In this document: positions 1-7,316 of the stretch, piece by piece | How the letters are laid out: each line of letters opens with the position of its first letter | Position numbering within the stretch: the stretch's first letter is position 1 | Assembly (NCBI GenBank): GCA_947626335.1 | Contig: CANQRY010000014.1 | Span: 1 to 35,825 of the forward strand | From: an uncultured Clostridia bacterium | GTDB lineage: Bacteria > Bacillota > Clostridia > TANB77 > CAG-508 | Direction of reading: 5' to 3' | Length of the DNA: 35,825 nt | The notes under the pieces: model-generated | Told to the model about the DNA's origin: nothing | Database searches by the model: none | The model's input: only the letters and a program-made list of their open reading frames with translations | Position numbers and translations under genes: made by a program

Positions 1-3
1 AAC

Positions 4-40
4 ATATTTAGATATTAACTACATCCGAATATCTAAATAT
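4..40. repeat. 13-bp perfect inverted repeat at the left edge
   Basis: ATATTTAGATATT at 4-16 is the exact reverse complement of 28-40, with an 11-nt spacer. There is no T-run after it, so it is a poor intrinsic terminator on the plus strand. It could be an operator, or the remnant of a terminator for a gene left of the window. Confidence 0.5.
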
Positions 41-139
41 ATTAAAACATGTATAAATTAATTTGTAAATATAGTTTGCTTAAATGTAATCAAACTGTAA
101 TATATTTGTAATAATTCTTTCCGTAATATTCTTTCCGTC

Positions 140-166
140 TTGCTTTTTTTAAATTTTTAGTATAAT
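140..166 (+). promoter_or_regulatory. Probable sigma-A promoter of the MurE-like gene
   Basis: A perfect TATAAT lies at 161-166. The -35 is weak: TTGCTT at 140-145 with a 15-bp spacer, or TCTTGC with 17 bp. AGGAGA at 187-192 is the ribosome binding site for the ATG at 199. Confidence 0.5.
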
Positions 167-198
167 ATATATTCAAAATTATTATTAGGAGATAAACT

Positions 199-1728
199 AT
201 GAGACTATATTTATTAAAAGACTATATTTCTGCTTTGCAAAAAGAGAATCTAATAGAAAATATTCCTAAAAATGTCGATTTTTCTATTTTGGGAAATACA
301 GCCATTGAAAAGGTTTGCCATAATTCTAAGGAAGTAAAAAGTAATACAATTTATATATGCAAAGGGCTAAATTACAAGCCAGAATATTTAGAAGAAGCTA
401 TTAAAAATGGGGCTATTTTTTATGTTGCAGAAAAAGAAAATGTAACTAAACTGGATTTTCCTCATATAGTTGTAAATGACATTAGAAAAGCTTTAGCTTG
501 CGTTTCTTGCATGTATTATGATTATCCTGCCAAAAAAATAAATATGATAGGTATAACTGGTACAAAAGGAAAATCTACAACAGCTTACTATATTAAAAGT
601 ATTTTAGATAATTATATGAAAGAAAGGTCTATGGCAGATACTGCAATTCTTTCTTCTATTGATGCTTATGATGGCAAAACTTGCAAAGAATCGCTTATTA
701 CTAGTCCTGAATCAATTGACCTTCAAGCATATATTCGTAATAGTGTAGATTGCAATATGAAAAATTTTGTTATGGAGGTTAGTAGCCAAGCTCTTATGCT
801 AAACAGAGTTCATGATATTTATTATAAAGTTGGAGTATTTTTAAATATTTCGGAAGATCATATAAGTGCTATTGAACACCCTAATTTTGAAAATTATTTT
901 GAATGTAAACTTAAAATTTTTAATCAAGTCGAAACCGCTTGTGTGAATTTAGATTCAGACTGTATTGATACTATTTTAGAGCATAGTAAAAAAGCAAAAA
1001 AAGTAATTACATTTAGTACAAAAAATAAAAATGCTGATGTTTACGGATATAACATACAAAAGCAGGGACATAATGCAATTTCTTTTAGAGTAAGAACTCC
1101 TGAGTTTGATAAGGACATGCTACTTACCATGCCTGGTTTATTTAATGTAGAAAATGCTTTAGCTGCAATTAGCATTGCTACTTGCCTTAATATTCCTTAT
1201 TGTAATATTTACGAAGGTTTAAAAGTTGCAAGAGCAAGTGGAAGAATGGAATCACATATAAGTAAAGATGGAAGTATTATTGTTATTGTAGATTATGCAC
1301 ATAATAAACTAAGTTTTCAAAAATTATATGAATCTACTAAACAAGAATACCCAGATAAAAAAATTGTTACTGTTTTTGGCTGTCCTGGTGGAAAAGCACA
1401 ACTTCGTAGAAGAGACTTAGGAACACTTGCTGGAATAAATTCTAATATTAGTTATTTAACAGCAGAAGACCCCGGTCCAGAAAATGCAGTTGACATTTGC
1501 AAAGAAATTGCAAGTTATATTTCTAAAGAAAATGGAAATTACAAAATTGTTGAAGATAGAGGCGAGGCTATTAAAAATGCAATTTTAGAAAACCCTAATA
1601 GTGTTATTTTAATTACTGGAAAGGGCAATGAAACAAGGCAAAAATTCGGTAAAGAATATTTGCCTTGCTTAACAGATACTGAATATGCAAAAGAAGCATT
1701 AGAAGAATATGATAAGAAGATAATTTAG
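199..1728 (+). CDS. Mur ligase family protein, MurE-like (UDP-MurNAc-peptide synthetase)
   Basis: Predicted cytoplasmic ATP-dependent ligase that adds an amino acid to a UDP-MurNAc-peptide during peptidoglycan precursor synthesis. The 509-residue length fits MurE (about 490-510). Visible landmarks are the ATP loop GTKGKST (about residues 121-127), the central-domain DHIS motif, DYAHN followed by VFGCPGG at the start of the C-terminal domain, and the late GKGNE motif. The specificity motif is not the DNPR typical of meso-diaminopimelate-adding MurE; here the stretch reads TAEDPGPE, so the amino acid added cannot be stated, and a MurE paralogue is possible. It starts at ATG with AGGAGA 6 nt upstream. 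It stands alone between its own promoter and a bidirectional terminator rather than in a mur/fts cluster. I am confident of the family and less so of the exact reaction. Confidence 0.88.
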   Translation: MRLYLLKDYISALQKENLIENIPKNVDFSILGNTAIEKVCHNSKEVKSNTIYICKGLNYKPEYLEEAIKNGAIFYVAEKENVTKLDFPHIVVNDIRKALACVSCMYYDYPAKKINMIGITGTKGKSTTAYYIKSILDNYMKERSMADTAILSSIDAYDGKTCKESLITSPESIDLQAYIRNSVDCNMKNFVMEVSSQALMLNRVHDIYYKVGVFLNISEDHISAIEHPNFENYFECKLKIFNQVETACVNLDSDCIDTILEHSKKAKKVITFSTKNKNADVYGYNIQKQGHNAISFRVRTPEFDKDMLLTMPGLFNVENALAAISIATCLNIPYCNIYEGLKVARASGRMESHISKDGSIIVIVDYAHNKLSFQKLYESTKQEYPDKKIVTVFGCPGGKAQLRRRDLGTLAGINSNISYLTAEDPGPENAVDICKEIASYISKENGNYKIVEDRGEAIKNAILENPNSVILITGKGNETRQKFGKEYLPCLTDTEYAKEALEEYDKKII

Positions 1729-1742
1729 AGTTAATAGCCTAA

Positions 1743-1777
1743 AAAAATACATACCTTAAGTTTAGGTATGTATTTTT
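1743..1777. terminator. Bidirectional terminator hairpin
   Basis: A 14-bp perfect stem (1743-1756 with 1764-1777) and a 7-nt loop, with A-run and T-run flanks. It serves the plus-strand Mur ligase and the convergent minus-strand gene. It also lies 6 bp beyond the stop of the putative variable-region gene, where diversity-generating retroelement targets often carry a hairpin; a dual role is speculation. Confidence 0.85.
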
Positions 1778-1783
1778 ATGTTA

Positions 1784-3286
1784 TTACTTTACATAAAGCA
1801 CGACGCGGAAGCCGATGTAAGGATTAACCGCGGAAGCCGCAACGTTGCCATTGCGGACAGAGACAGGACCGCTAGCGCCGTTGTCGTTAAAGCCGCCCCC
1901 ACGAAGAACAGCGTAGGTTGCGCCTTCATTTTTACTATCCCAGTTTGGAGTTCCTTCCTCTGTAGTCCATTCGTACATATTTCCTCCTAAGTCATATATA
2001 TTTTTTAACTTAGTATCTTCACTTGCTCCTGTTGATAATTCTAATAATTTTCTAACAGTATATTGATCGTTAGGTTTTTTTGGTGTTTCGTAACCATCTA
2101 AACTGCCATCATATGGGTTTTCTTCACCTGATTTAGGTATGCCATACTTATATTCTTTTACAACATTCCAACCTGCACCAGAATTGCCATTACGCCAATC
2201 TGTATGATCCGCATATAATACCTCTCTCTCTATTTTTAATCCTACTGACCCATTTCCATCAGCTTTATTGTTTGCATAATTTCCATGGCTAGTACTATCT
2301 TTTTTTACTACATCAGAAAGTTCAGGATCTTTTGCTATCCACTCAACCACAGTATCCCATGCTATTCCATCTACTAATTGGCTTGTTACTGACCCATTTC
2401 CAGCATACATAGCTGTAGATACAGTTTTTGCATTTATTTGGCTAATGTAGTTCCATGCTTGCACTCCTTTTTTACTTACTGGCTTTAAGTTATTTACATT
2501 TTTATCTTTCGAAAAAGTCTTATCACCAGTTTGAGAAGCTGCTACATAAAAGGTGGCAGTGCTTGGAACCCCGGCTTCATATCTTGCTATATAAAAGCCT
2601 CCATATTTTTTTACGCTTTCTTCATTTGGTCCTGCATCTGTCCAACTGTTATAACTTCTATAATACCATGTGTTCCATCCTGCGTCTCTTTTTCCTTCTG
2701 TACCTTTATCTTCTAAATTAGTTCCTTTATCGGTTTCAGTGTCACTTAGTGCTGTATATTCATGTTTTTTATATTCACCTTCTTCACATGGTACCCATAC
2801 AAATTCATTCCCAGCTTTGTCTGATATTACAACTCCTTCTTCTATTTCACTTAAGCTTCCTTCTACTATTTTAAATCCTGCTGGTATGGTTATTGCAGGT
2901 ACATTTTCTTCATTAATTACATCTATTTTCTTTCCTTCTTTATCATATCCTGTTGTATATGAAAATACTTTTTGACTCTTTACTGCATCTGCTAATTCTT
3001 CTGGGTCTTTTCCTTCTAATATATCTGATATTTCTCCTACTAAGTTTGCAACATCCTCTTGTTCATTTGCTATTGCTTTATTTGTTCTATCTGCTGCTTC
3101 TTTTGCCATATCTAATATTCCGCCTTCACCTAGTACAAACGTTATTGTTACTCCTGCCAATATTAATAGCACTACTATTGTTACTACTAAGGCTATTAGG
3201 GTTATTCCTTTTTGTTCTTTCATTTTTTTACTGCTGACTTTTGCTTTACAATTTAATAAATTGCTTTTTTTAGGTTCTTTTTTCAT
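1784..3286 (-). CDS. Pilin-like helix plus formylglycine-generating-enzyme-fold protein; putative DGR variable protein
   Basis: A 500-residue secreted or surface protein. Residues 22-50 form a type-IV-pilin-like N-terminus: basic leader, KG before ITLIALVVTIVVLL (likely prepilin-type cleavage after G27), lacking the usual Glu at +5. A spacer follows, then from about residue 150 a formylglycine-generating-enzyme/sulfatase-modifying fold (PF03781-like) with FVWVP, GGFYIARYEAG, NIYDLGGNMYEWT and the terminal VLRGGG and IGFRVVLY motifs. This C-type-lectin-like fold is used by many diversity-generating retroelement (DGR) target proteins. The last 120 bp of the gene are about 60% GC, unlike the rest. 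The ATG at 3286 is chosen because AGGAGG sits 8 nt upstream; an ATG at 3223 just before the pilin helix is the alternative. True enzymatic formylglycine activity seems unlikely; ligand display is the better guess. Confidence 0.8.
   Translation of the reverse strand: MKKEPKKSNLLNCKAKVSSKKMKEQKGITLIALVVTIVVLLILAGVTITFVLGEGGILDMAKEAADRTNKAIANEQEDVANLVGEISDILEGKDPEELADAVKSQKVFSYTTGYDKEGKKIDVINEENVPAITIPAGFKIVEGSLSEIEEGVVISDKAGNEFVWVPCEEGEYKKHEYTALSDTETDKGTNLEDKGTEGKRDAGWNTWYYRSYNSWTDAGPNEESVKKYGGFYIARYEAGVPSTATFYVAASQTGDKTFSKDKNVNNLKPVSKKGVQAWNYISQINAKTVSTAMYAGNGSVTSQLVDGIAWDTVVEWIAKDPELSDVVKKDSTSHGNYANNKADGNGSVGLKIEREVLYADHTDWRNGNSGAGWNVVKEYKYGIPKSGEENPYDGSLDGYETPKKPNDQYTVRKLLELSTGASEDTKLKNIYDLGGNMYEWTTEEGTPNWDSKNEGATYAVLRGGGFNDNGASGPVSVRNGNVAASAVNPYIGFRVVLYVK
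1800..1925 (-). other. Putative DGR variable region (VR)
   Basis: On the coding strand this encodes residues about 454-495, from ATYAVLRGGG to GFRVV. By my count 72 of 120 bases at 1801-1920 are G or C. Many codons at probable ligand-facing positions end in C or T and look like AAY codons changed at the first two bases (GGC, GAC, GCT, AGC, GTC, GTT), with intact AAC/AAT codons between them. That is the pattern adenine-specific mutagenic retrohoming leaves. The flanking parts (VLRGG and IGFRVVLY) are conserved fold elements. The template repeat and reverse transcriptase are not in this window, so the call rests on pattern only. Confidence 0.6.
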
Positions 3287-3347
3287 TCTTGTTTCCTCCT
3301 TCTTTTGTTATTATTTCGCATTTCTTAAGTATTATTCATTTATTGTT

Positions 3348-3426
3348 ACGACATTTTTGTCATAAGTATAAAATTATTTTAACAATACAATTTATAAAAG
3401 TCAATATATAACGTCAAAAATGTCGT
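3348..3426. promoter_or_regulatory. Paired inverted operator-like boxes between divergent genes
   Basis: ACGACATTTTTG at 3348-3359 is repeated in perfect inverted orientation at 3415-3426. The left box is also a small palindrome (GACA-TTTT-TGTC, 3350-3361). The two boxes bracket the minus-strand promoter, and the right box lies in the -35 area of the plus-strand XRE gene, so a dimeric repressor could control both genes. The neighbouring XRE protein is the obvious candidate, by inference. Confidence 0.5.
3376..3404 (-). promoter_or_regulatory. Promoter of the pilin/FGE-fold gene
   Basis: Read on the minus strand: -35 TTGACT (3399-3404), 17-bp spacer, -10 TAAAAT (3376-3381). Transcription would start near 3369, leaving an approximately 80-nt leader. 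Confidence 0.65.
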
Positions 3427-3448
3427 TCTTTTTTTGTTTATACTGTAA

Positions 3449-3454
3449 TATAAT
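3449..3454 (+). promoter_or_regulatory. -10 box of the XRE regulator gene
   Basis: A perfect TATAAT. The -35 region 17 bp upstream (3426-3431) is poor and abuts the right operator-like box. AGGAGG at 3471-3476 is the ribosome binding site. Confidence 0.5.
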
Positions 3455-3482
3455 GTTGGAAAATATAGATAGGAGGTAGAAA

Positions 3483-3674
3483 ATGATTAGGCGATATCGT
3501 TTAGCAAGTAAATTATCTCAAGAAGAACTTGCAGAAGAAATTGGAATCAGTCTTCGACAATTACAAAGGCTTGAATATCATGAAGAAAATACTAGAATTT
3601 CTACCTTTAAAAAAATTGTAAATGCTTTAAATATTACAGATGAAGAAATTATTAAATTTATTAGAAATAGATAA
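3483..3674 (+). CDS. Small XRE-family helix-turn-helix regulator
   Basis: A 63-residue protein made almost wholly of one HTH_3/Cro-C1 domain: SQEELAEEIGISLRQLQRLE gives the two DNA-binding helices and the rest is a short third and fourth helix. There is no effector or dimerisation domain, so it probably acts as a small dimeric repressor. ATG start with AGGAGG 6 nt upstream. It is divergent from the pilin/FGE-fold gene, with paired inverted boxes in the shared promoter region; control of that gene and of itself is an inference from position. A strong hairpin terminator follows directly. Confidence 0.8.
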   Translation: MIRRYRLASKLSQEELAEEIGISLRQLQRLEYHEENTRISTFKKIVNALNITDEEIIKFIRNR

Positions 3675-3706
3675 AAAAAATCGTTTGCCTTTACAAACGA
3701 TTTTTT
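3675..3706. terminator. Bidirectional terminator between XRE gene and smc
   Basis: A 13-bp perfect stem (3675-3687 with 3694-3706, AAAAAATCGTTTG) and a 6-nt loop with T-runs on both strands. It overlaps the last bases of smc at 3705. Confidence 0.85.
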
Positions 3707-6700
3707 ATGCTTTTAGTTTAATTGATAATAATTTACTTATTCCGTTTTCTTCCATTGTAATTCCGTAAACAGTATCTGCTACCTCCATTGTTCCTTTTCT
3801 ATGTGTTATTACTAAAAATTGTGTATCTTTGCAGAATTTTTTTAAGTATTCTGCAAAACGATATACATTAACATCATCTAAAGCTGCTTCAATTTCATCT
3901 AATATGCAGAATGGTGCAGGATTTATTTGAAGTATTGCAAATAAAAGTGCAATAGCTGTAAATGCTTTTTCTCCACCTGAAAGCAGCATCATATTTTGAA
4001 GTTTTTTGCCTGGTGGTTGAACATGAATGTCTATTCCACATTCTAATAAATTATTTTCATCTTCTAAAATTAATTCTGCTTTTCCGCCATTAAATAATTC
4101 TTTAAATACTTCATTAAAGTTTTTGTTTATTTTAACAAATCTTTCTTTGAATTGTACTTTCATTGTTTCTGTAATATCTGATATTATTTTTCTTAATTTT
4201 GCGCTTGTGTTTTCTAGGTCTAGCCTTTGCTCTGATAAGAAGTCATATCTTTCTTTTGTTTTTTTGTATTCTTCAATAGCATCTATATTTATACTTCCTA
4301 AATCTTTTATTTGATTTCTTAATGTATTTACTTGCTTTTGAGCTGTAGCTATATTATCTGGCTTTTGATAATTTTCTACTGAATTTGGTGTTAATTCATA
4401 TTCATTCCATAAATTTTCTGTAATTTGTGATATATCTTGTTCTAATTTAGATTTTTTAACATCTAATTTTACTATTTGCTCTTTTAAGTCTTCTAGCACA
4501 CCAAACTGACTAGAAATATCTTTTTCAGTATTTGTTAATTTTTCATTTTTACTTACTCTTTGATTTTTTAAGTCTTCTATTATACTAGAACTATTTGTTA
4601 CTTCTTCTTTTATTTTAACAATTTGTGCTTCGAATTCTGTTATAGCTGTTTCTAAATTTTTATTTTCTTCTTCAATTTGTGAAATGTTAGCATTTTTACT
4701 TTCTATACTAGATTTAGCATTTTCAATGTCCTGCTTTATTCTTTCTACCATTTCATCAATTGAGCTTTCGCTTTCATCAAATGAACCAACAGATATTTTT
4801 AAGTTTGTAATATCCATATTTAAGTTATCTATGTAAATTTGTTGATCTTTGTTACCTGCTGAAAATGCTTGTATTTCGCTGTTTAGTTCTTCTATTTCTT
4901 TAGTTAATGCTTCTATTTTTTCGTTTGTTTGCGATTTTTCGTTTCTATTTTCTTGTTTTTGTGTTTCTATTAAATTTACATTTTCTTTTAATGTACTAAG
5001 CCTTGTTTCTAGTTTTGTAACCACATTTTCAATTGCTAACATTTTTTGTTTTTCTGTAGCATAGCTAACTTCTATTTCTTGCAAAGTTTTTTCAAGTTTT
5101 GCGGTTTCTTCTATGCTTGTACTTATTGATGATGCGTAAGAATCTTTTTCTTCTGTTTTTTCTTTTATAGTTTTCTCTAAATTTTTAAGTTCTTTTTCTA
5201 ATTTTGAAATTTCTCTACTTCTTCCTAAAATGTTTACAGTTTTATTTGGCACGCTACCACCTGAAATAGAACCACTAGATGATATTATATCTCCTTCTAA
5301 AGTAACAATTCTAAATGAATATTTATCTTTTTTAGCTAGCATAATTGCTGTATCCATATCTTTTACAACAACTGTTCTACCTAATAAATTAAGTATAATT
5401 TGCTCATAATTTTTATCGCATTTTACTAGATCTGATGCAATACCAATAACTCCATCTATTTTACTTAAAGCCTCTAGTTTTTTTCCTTTTACTGATGAAA
5501 CTGGCAAGAATGATGCTCTACCTAAATTGTTTTGTCTTAAATATCCAATTAGTTTTTTAGCATCTTGCTCTGTTTTTGTAACAATATTTTGAAGTAATTG
5601 GCCTAAGCACATTTCTATTGCAAGTTCATATTCTTGTGGTACTGAAATTAAATTTGCTAAGACCCCATAAGTTCCTTGCTTTAGGTTACTATTTTGTTCA
5701 CATGCTAATAAAAGCGACTTTACAGCTTTTTGATAACCTTCTTTTTCTTTTTCTGTTTCAACTAAAAATTGATGCCTTGCAGATTTCATACGCTGATTAT
5801 ATAGTAAATTATTTATTTCATCTTCGTATTTTTTTAGTTTGCTTATACTTTCTTCTTTTTCCTTTAAACTTTTTTGTAAGTTATTTGAAGCAGTATTTCT
5901 TTTATTTTCTAATTCATAAAAACCTTTTGAAAGTTCTTGCTTGTTATTTCTTTCTGAATCTAGTTCTGAAATTGTAGATGCTATTTCGTTTTGAAGTTGT
6001 TTTTTTCTTTTTTCTAAGTTTTCGTAGTTTGCATCTAATGTATTTAAATTTCCTAATAATTCATATTTTTTGTCTGTGTTTTCTTCTACTTTTTGCTTTT
6101 TTTCTTCTATTTTTAATTCTTTATCTGATAGTTTTTTAGTAAGTTCATCTAGTTCTTGCTGTTTTTGAGCTAGTTCATTTTCAAATTTTTGTTTATTTGT
6201 ACTTAAGTTAGTTTTTTTCTCTAATTTTTGAGTTTGTTCTTCTTCTAAAGCTGTAATTCTGCTATTTACTTCTTCTATTTCTTTTTCTAGTCTTTGTTTA
6301 TTAGATACATTATTTTGTATTCTTTCTTTACTTACTCCGATTTCTGAATTTATTTTTTCAATTTTATTTGTACTTTCAAAACCTAAATTTTGTGCATTTT
6401 CTATTTTAGAAGTTATATCATCTATTTCCTGCCTTAAAGCCTCTTTTGCAGTTTGCATGCTTTGCATTTTTTCATCTTCATCATTTTTTTGTGATACTAT
6501 TATTTCCTCGTCTTTTAATAACTGTTCCAATTTTTCTTTATATGTTTTTATATTATATACAAAAAGGCTAACCTCAATATTTTTTAGTTCTTCCCTTAAA
6601 TTTAAAAATTCTTTTGCTTTATCTGCTTGCATTTTTAATGGCTCAATATTATTCTCAATTTCAGATAAAATATCATTTATACGAAGTAAATTTAGCTTGG

Positions 6701-7250
6701 TTTGTTCTAGCTTTTTTTCAGATTCTTGTTTTCTAGTTCTATATTTTACAATACCTGCCGCTTCTTCAAAAATGTGCCTTCTATCTTCTGATTTATTACT
6801 TAAAATTTCGTCAATTTTTCCTTGCCCAATAATGCTATAACCGTCTTTTCCAATACCTGTATCCATAAATAACTCTAGAATATCTTTTAGTCTGCATGGA
6901 GTTTTGTTTATTAAATATGCGGTTTCCCCGCTACGATATAGCTTTCTTGTAACAGTTACCTCTGTATATTCAATAGGAAGTTTAGAATCAGTATTATCAA
7001 TTACAATTGATACTTCTGCAAAGCCTAGTGATTTTCTAGCTTGAGTTCCTGAAAATATTACATCATCTGATTTTGCACCTCTTAGGGATTTCATACTTTG
7101 CTCTCCAAGTACCCAGCGAATGGCATCAGAAATATTGCTCTTTCCAGAGCCATTTGGTCCTATTACAGATGTAATTCCTTGTTTAAATTCTAAAACTGTT
7201 TTATCAGCAAAGGATTTAAATCCTTGCATTTCTATTCTTTTTAAATACAT
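3705..7250 (-). CDS. smc: Chromosome partition protein SMC
   Basis: Structural-maintenance-of-chromosomes ATPase that dimerises, works with ScpA/ScpB and organises and segregates the chromosome. 1181 residues, normal for bacterial SMC. The Walker A GPNGSGKSN is at about 31-39, followed by two long coiled-coil arms around a globular hinge (about 510-650, with GVIGIA and GGSVPNK-type sequence). The C-terminal head has the signature LLSGGEKAF and Walker B with ILDEIEAALDD. I place the start at ATG 7250 (MYLKRIEMQGFKSF, the usual SMC opening) because AGGTGA lies 5 nt upstream; an in-frame GTG at 7259 has no ribosome binding site. It follows the amidohydrolase gene by 66 bp on the same strand, rather than rnc as in Bacillus. 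Confidence 0.97.
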   Translation of the reverse strand: MYLKRIEMQGFKSFADKTVLEFKQGITSVIGPNGSGKSNISDAIRWVLGEQSMKSLRGAKSDDVIFSGTQARKSLGFAEVSIVIDNTDSKLPIEYTEVTVTRKLYRSGETAYLINKTPCRLKDILELFMDTGIGKDGYSIIGQGKIDEILSNKSEDRRHIFEEAAGIVKYRTRKQESEKKLEQTKLNLLRINDILSEIENNIEPLKMQADKAKEFLNLREELKNIEVSLFVYNIKTYKEKLEQLLKDEEIIVSQKNDEDEKMQSMQTAKEALRQEIDDITSKIENAQNLGFESTNKIEKINSEIGVSKERIQNNVSNKQRLEKEIEEVNSRITALEEEQTQKLEKKTNLSTNKQKFENELAQKQQELDELTKKLSDKELKIEEKKQKVEENTDKKYELLGNLNTLDANYENLEKRKKQLQNEIASTISELDSERNNKQELSKGFYELENKRNTASNNLQKSLKEKEESISKLKKYEDEINNLLYNQRMKSARHQFLVETEKEKEGYQKAVKSLLLACEQNSNLKQGTYGVLANLISVPQEYELAIEMCLGQLLQNIVTKTEQDAKKLIGYLRQNNLGRASFLPVSSVKGKKLEALSKIDGVIGIASDLVKCDKNYEQIILNLLGRTVVVKDMDTAIMLAKKDKYSFRIVTLEGDIISSSGSISGGSVPNKTVNILGRSREISKLEKELKNLEKTIKEKTEEKDSYASSISTSIEETAKLEKTLQEIEVSYATEKQKMLAIENVVTKLETRLSTLKENVNLIETQKQENRNEKSQTNEKIEALTKEIEELNSEIQAFSAGNKDQQIYIDNLNMDITNLKISVGSFDESESSIDEMVERIKQDIENAKSSIESKNANISQIEEENKNLETAITEFEAQIVKIKEEVTNSSSIIEDLKNQRVSKNEKLTNTEKDISSQFGVLEDLKEQIVKLDVKKSKLEQDISQITENLWNEYELTPNSVENYQKPDNIATAQKQVNTLRNQIKDLGSINIDAIEEYKKTKERYDFLSEQRLDLENTSAKLRKIISDITETMKVQFKERFVKINKNFNEVFKELFNGGKAELILEDENNLLECGIDIHVQPPGKKLQNMMLLSGGEKAFTAIALLFAILQINPAPFCILDEIEAALDDVNVYRFAEYLKKFCKDTQFLVITHRKGTMEVADTVYGITMEENGISKLLSIKLKA

Positions 7251-7316
7251 TATTTTCACCTATATTTCTACTGTTTTTGACATTAAAATTATAACCTTGC
7301 ATTTTCAAAATGTCAA

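Noticed and set aside
1800-1925. GC-rich patch as horizontally acquired DNA
   Set aside because: It is inside a continuous gene, only about 120 bp long, and falls exactly on the variable part of the fold, so local hypermutation from a template explains it better than transfer.
2455-3237. Plus-strand leucine- or serine-rich frames opposite the pilin/FGE-fold gene
   Set aside because: They are antisense shadows of an AT-rich coding strand, without ribosome binding sites or domain resemblance. The same holds for similar frames opposite smc, rpoC and rpoB.
3705-7259. GTG at 7259 as the smc start
   Set aside because: The ATG at 7250 has AGGTGA upstream and gives the standard SMC N-terminus.
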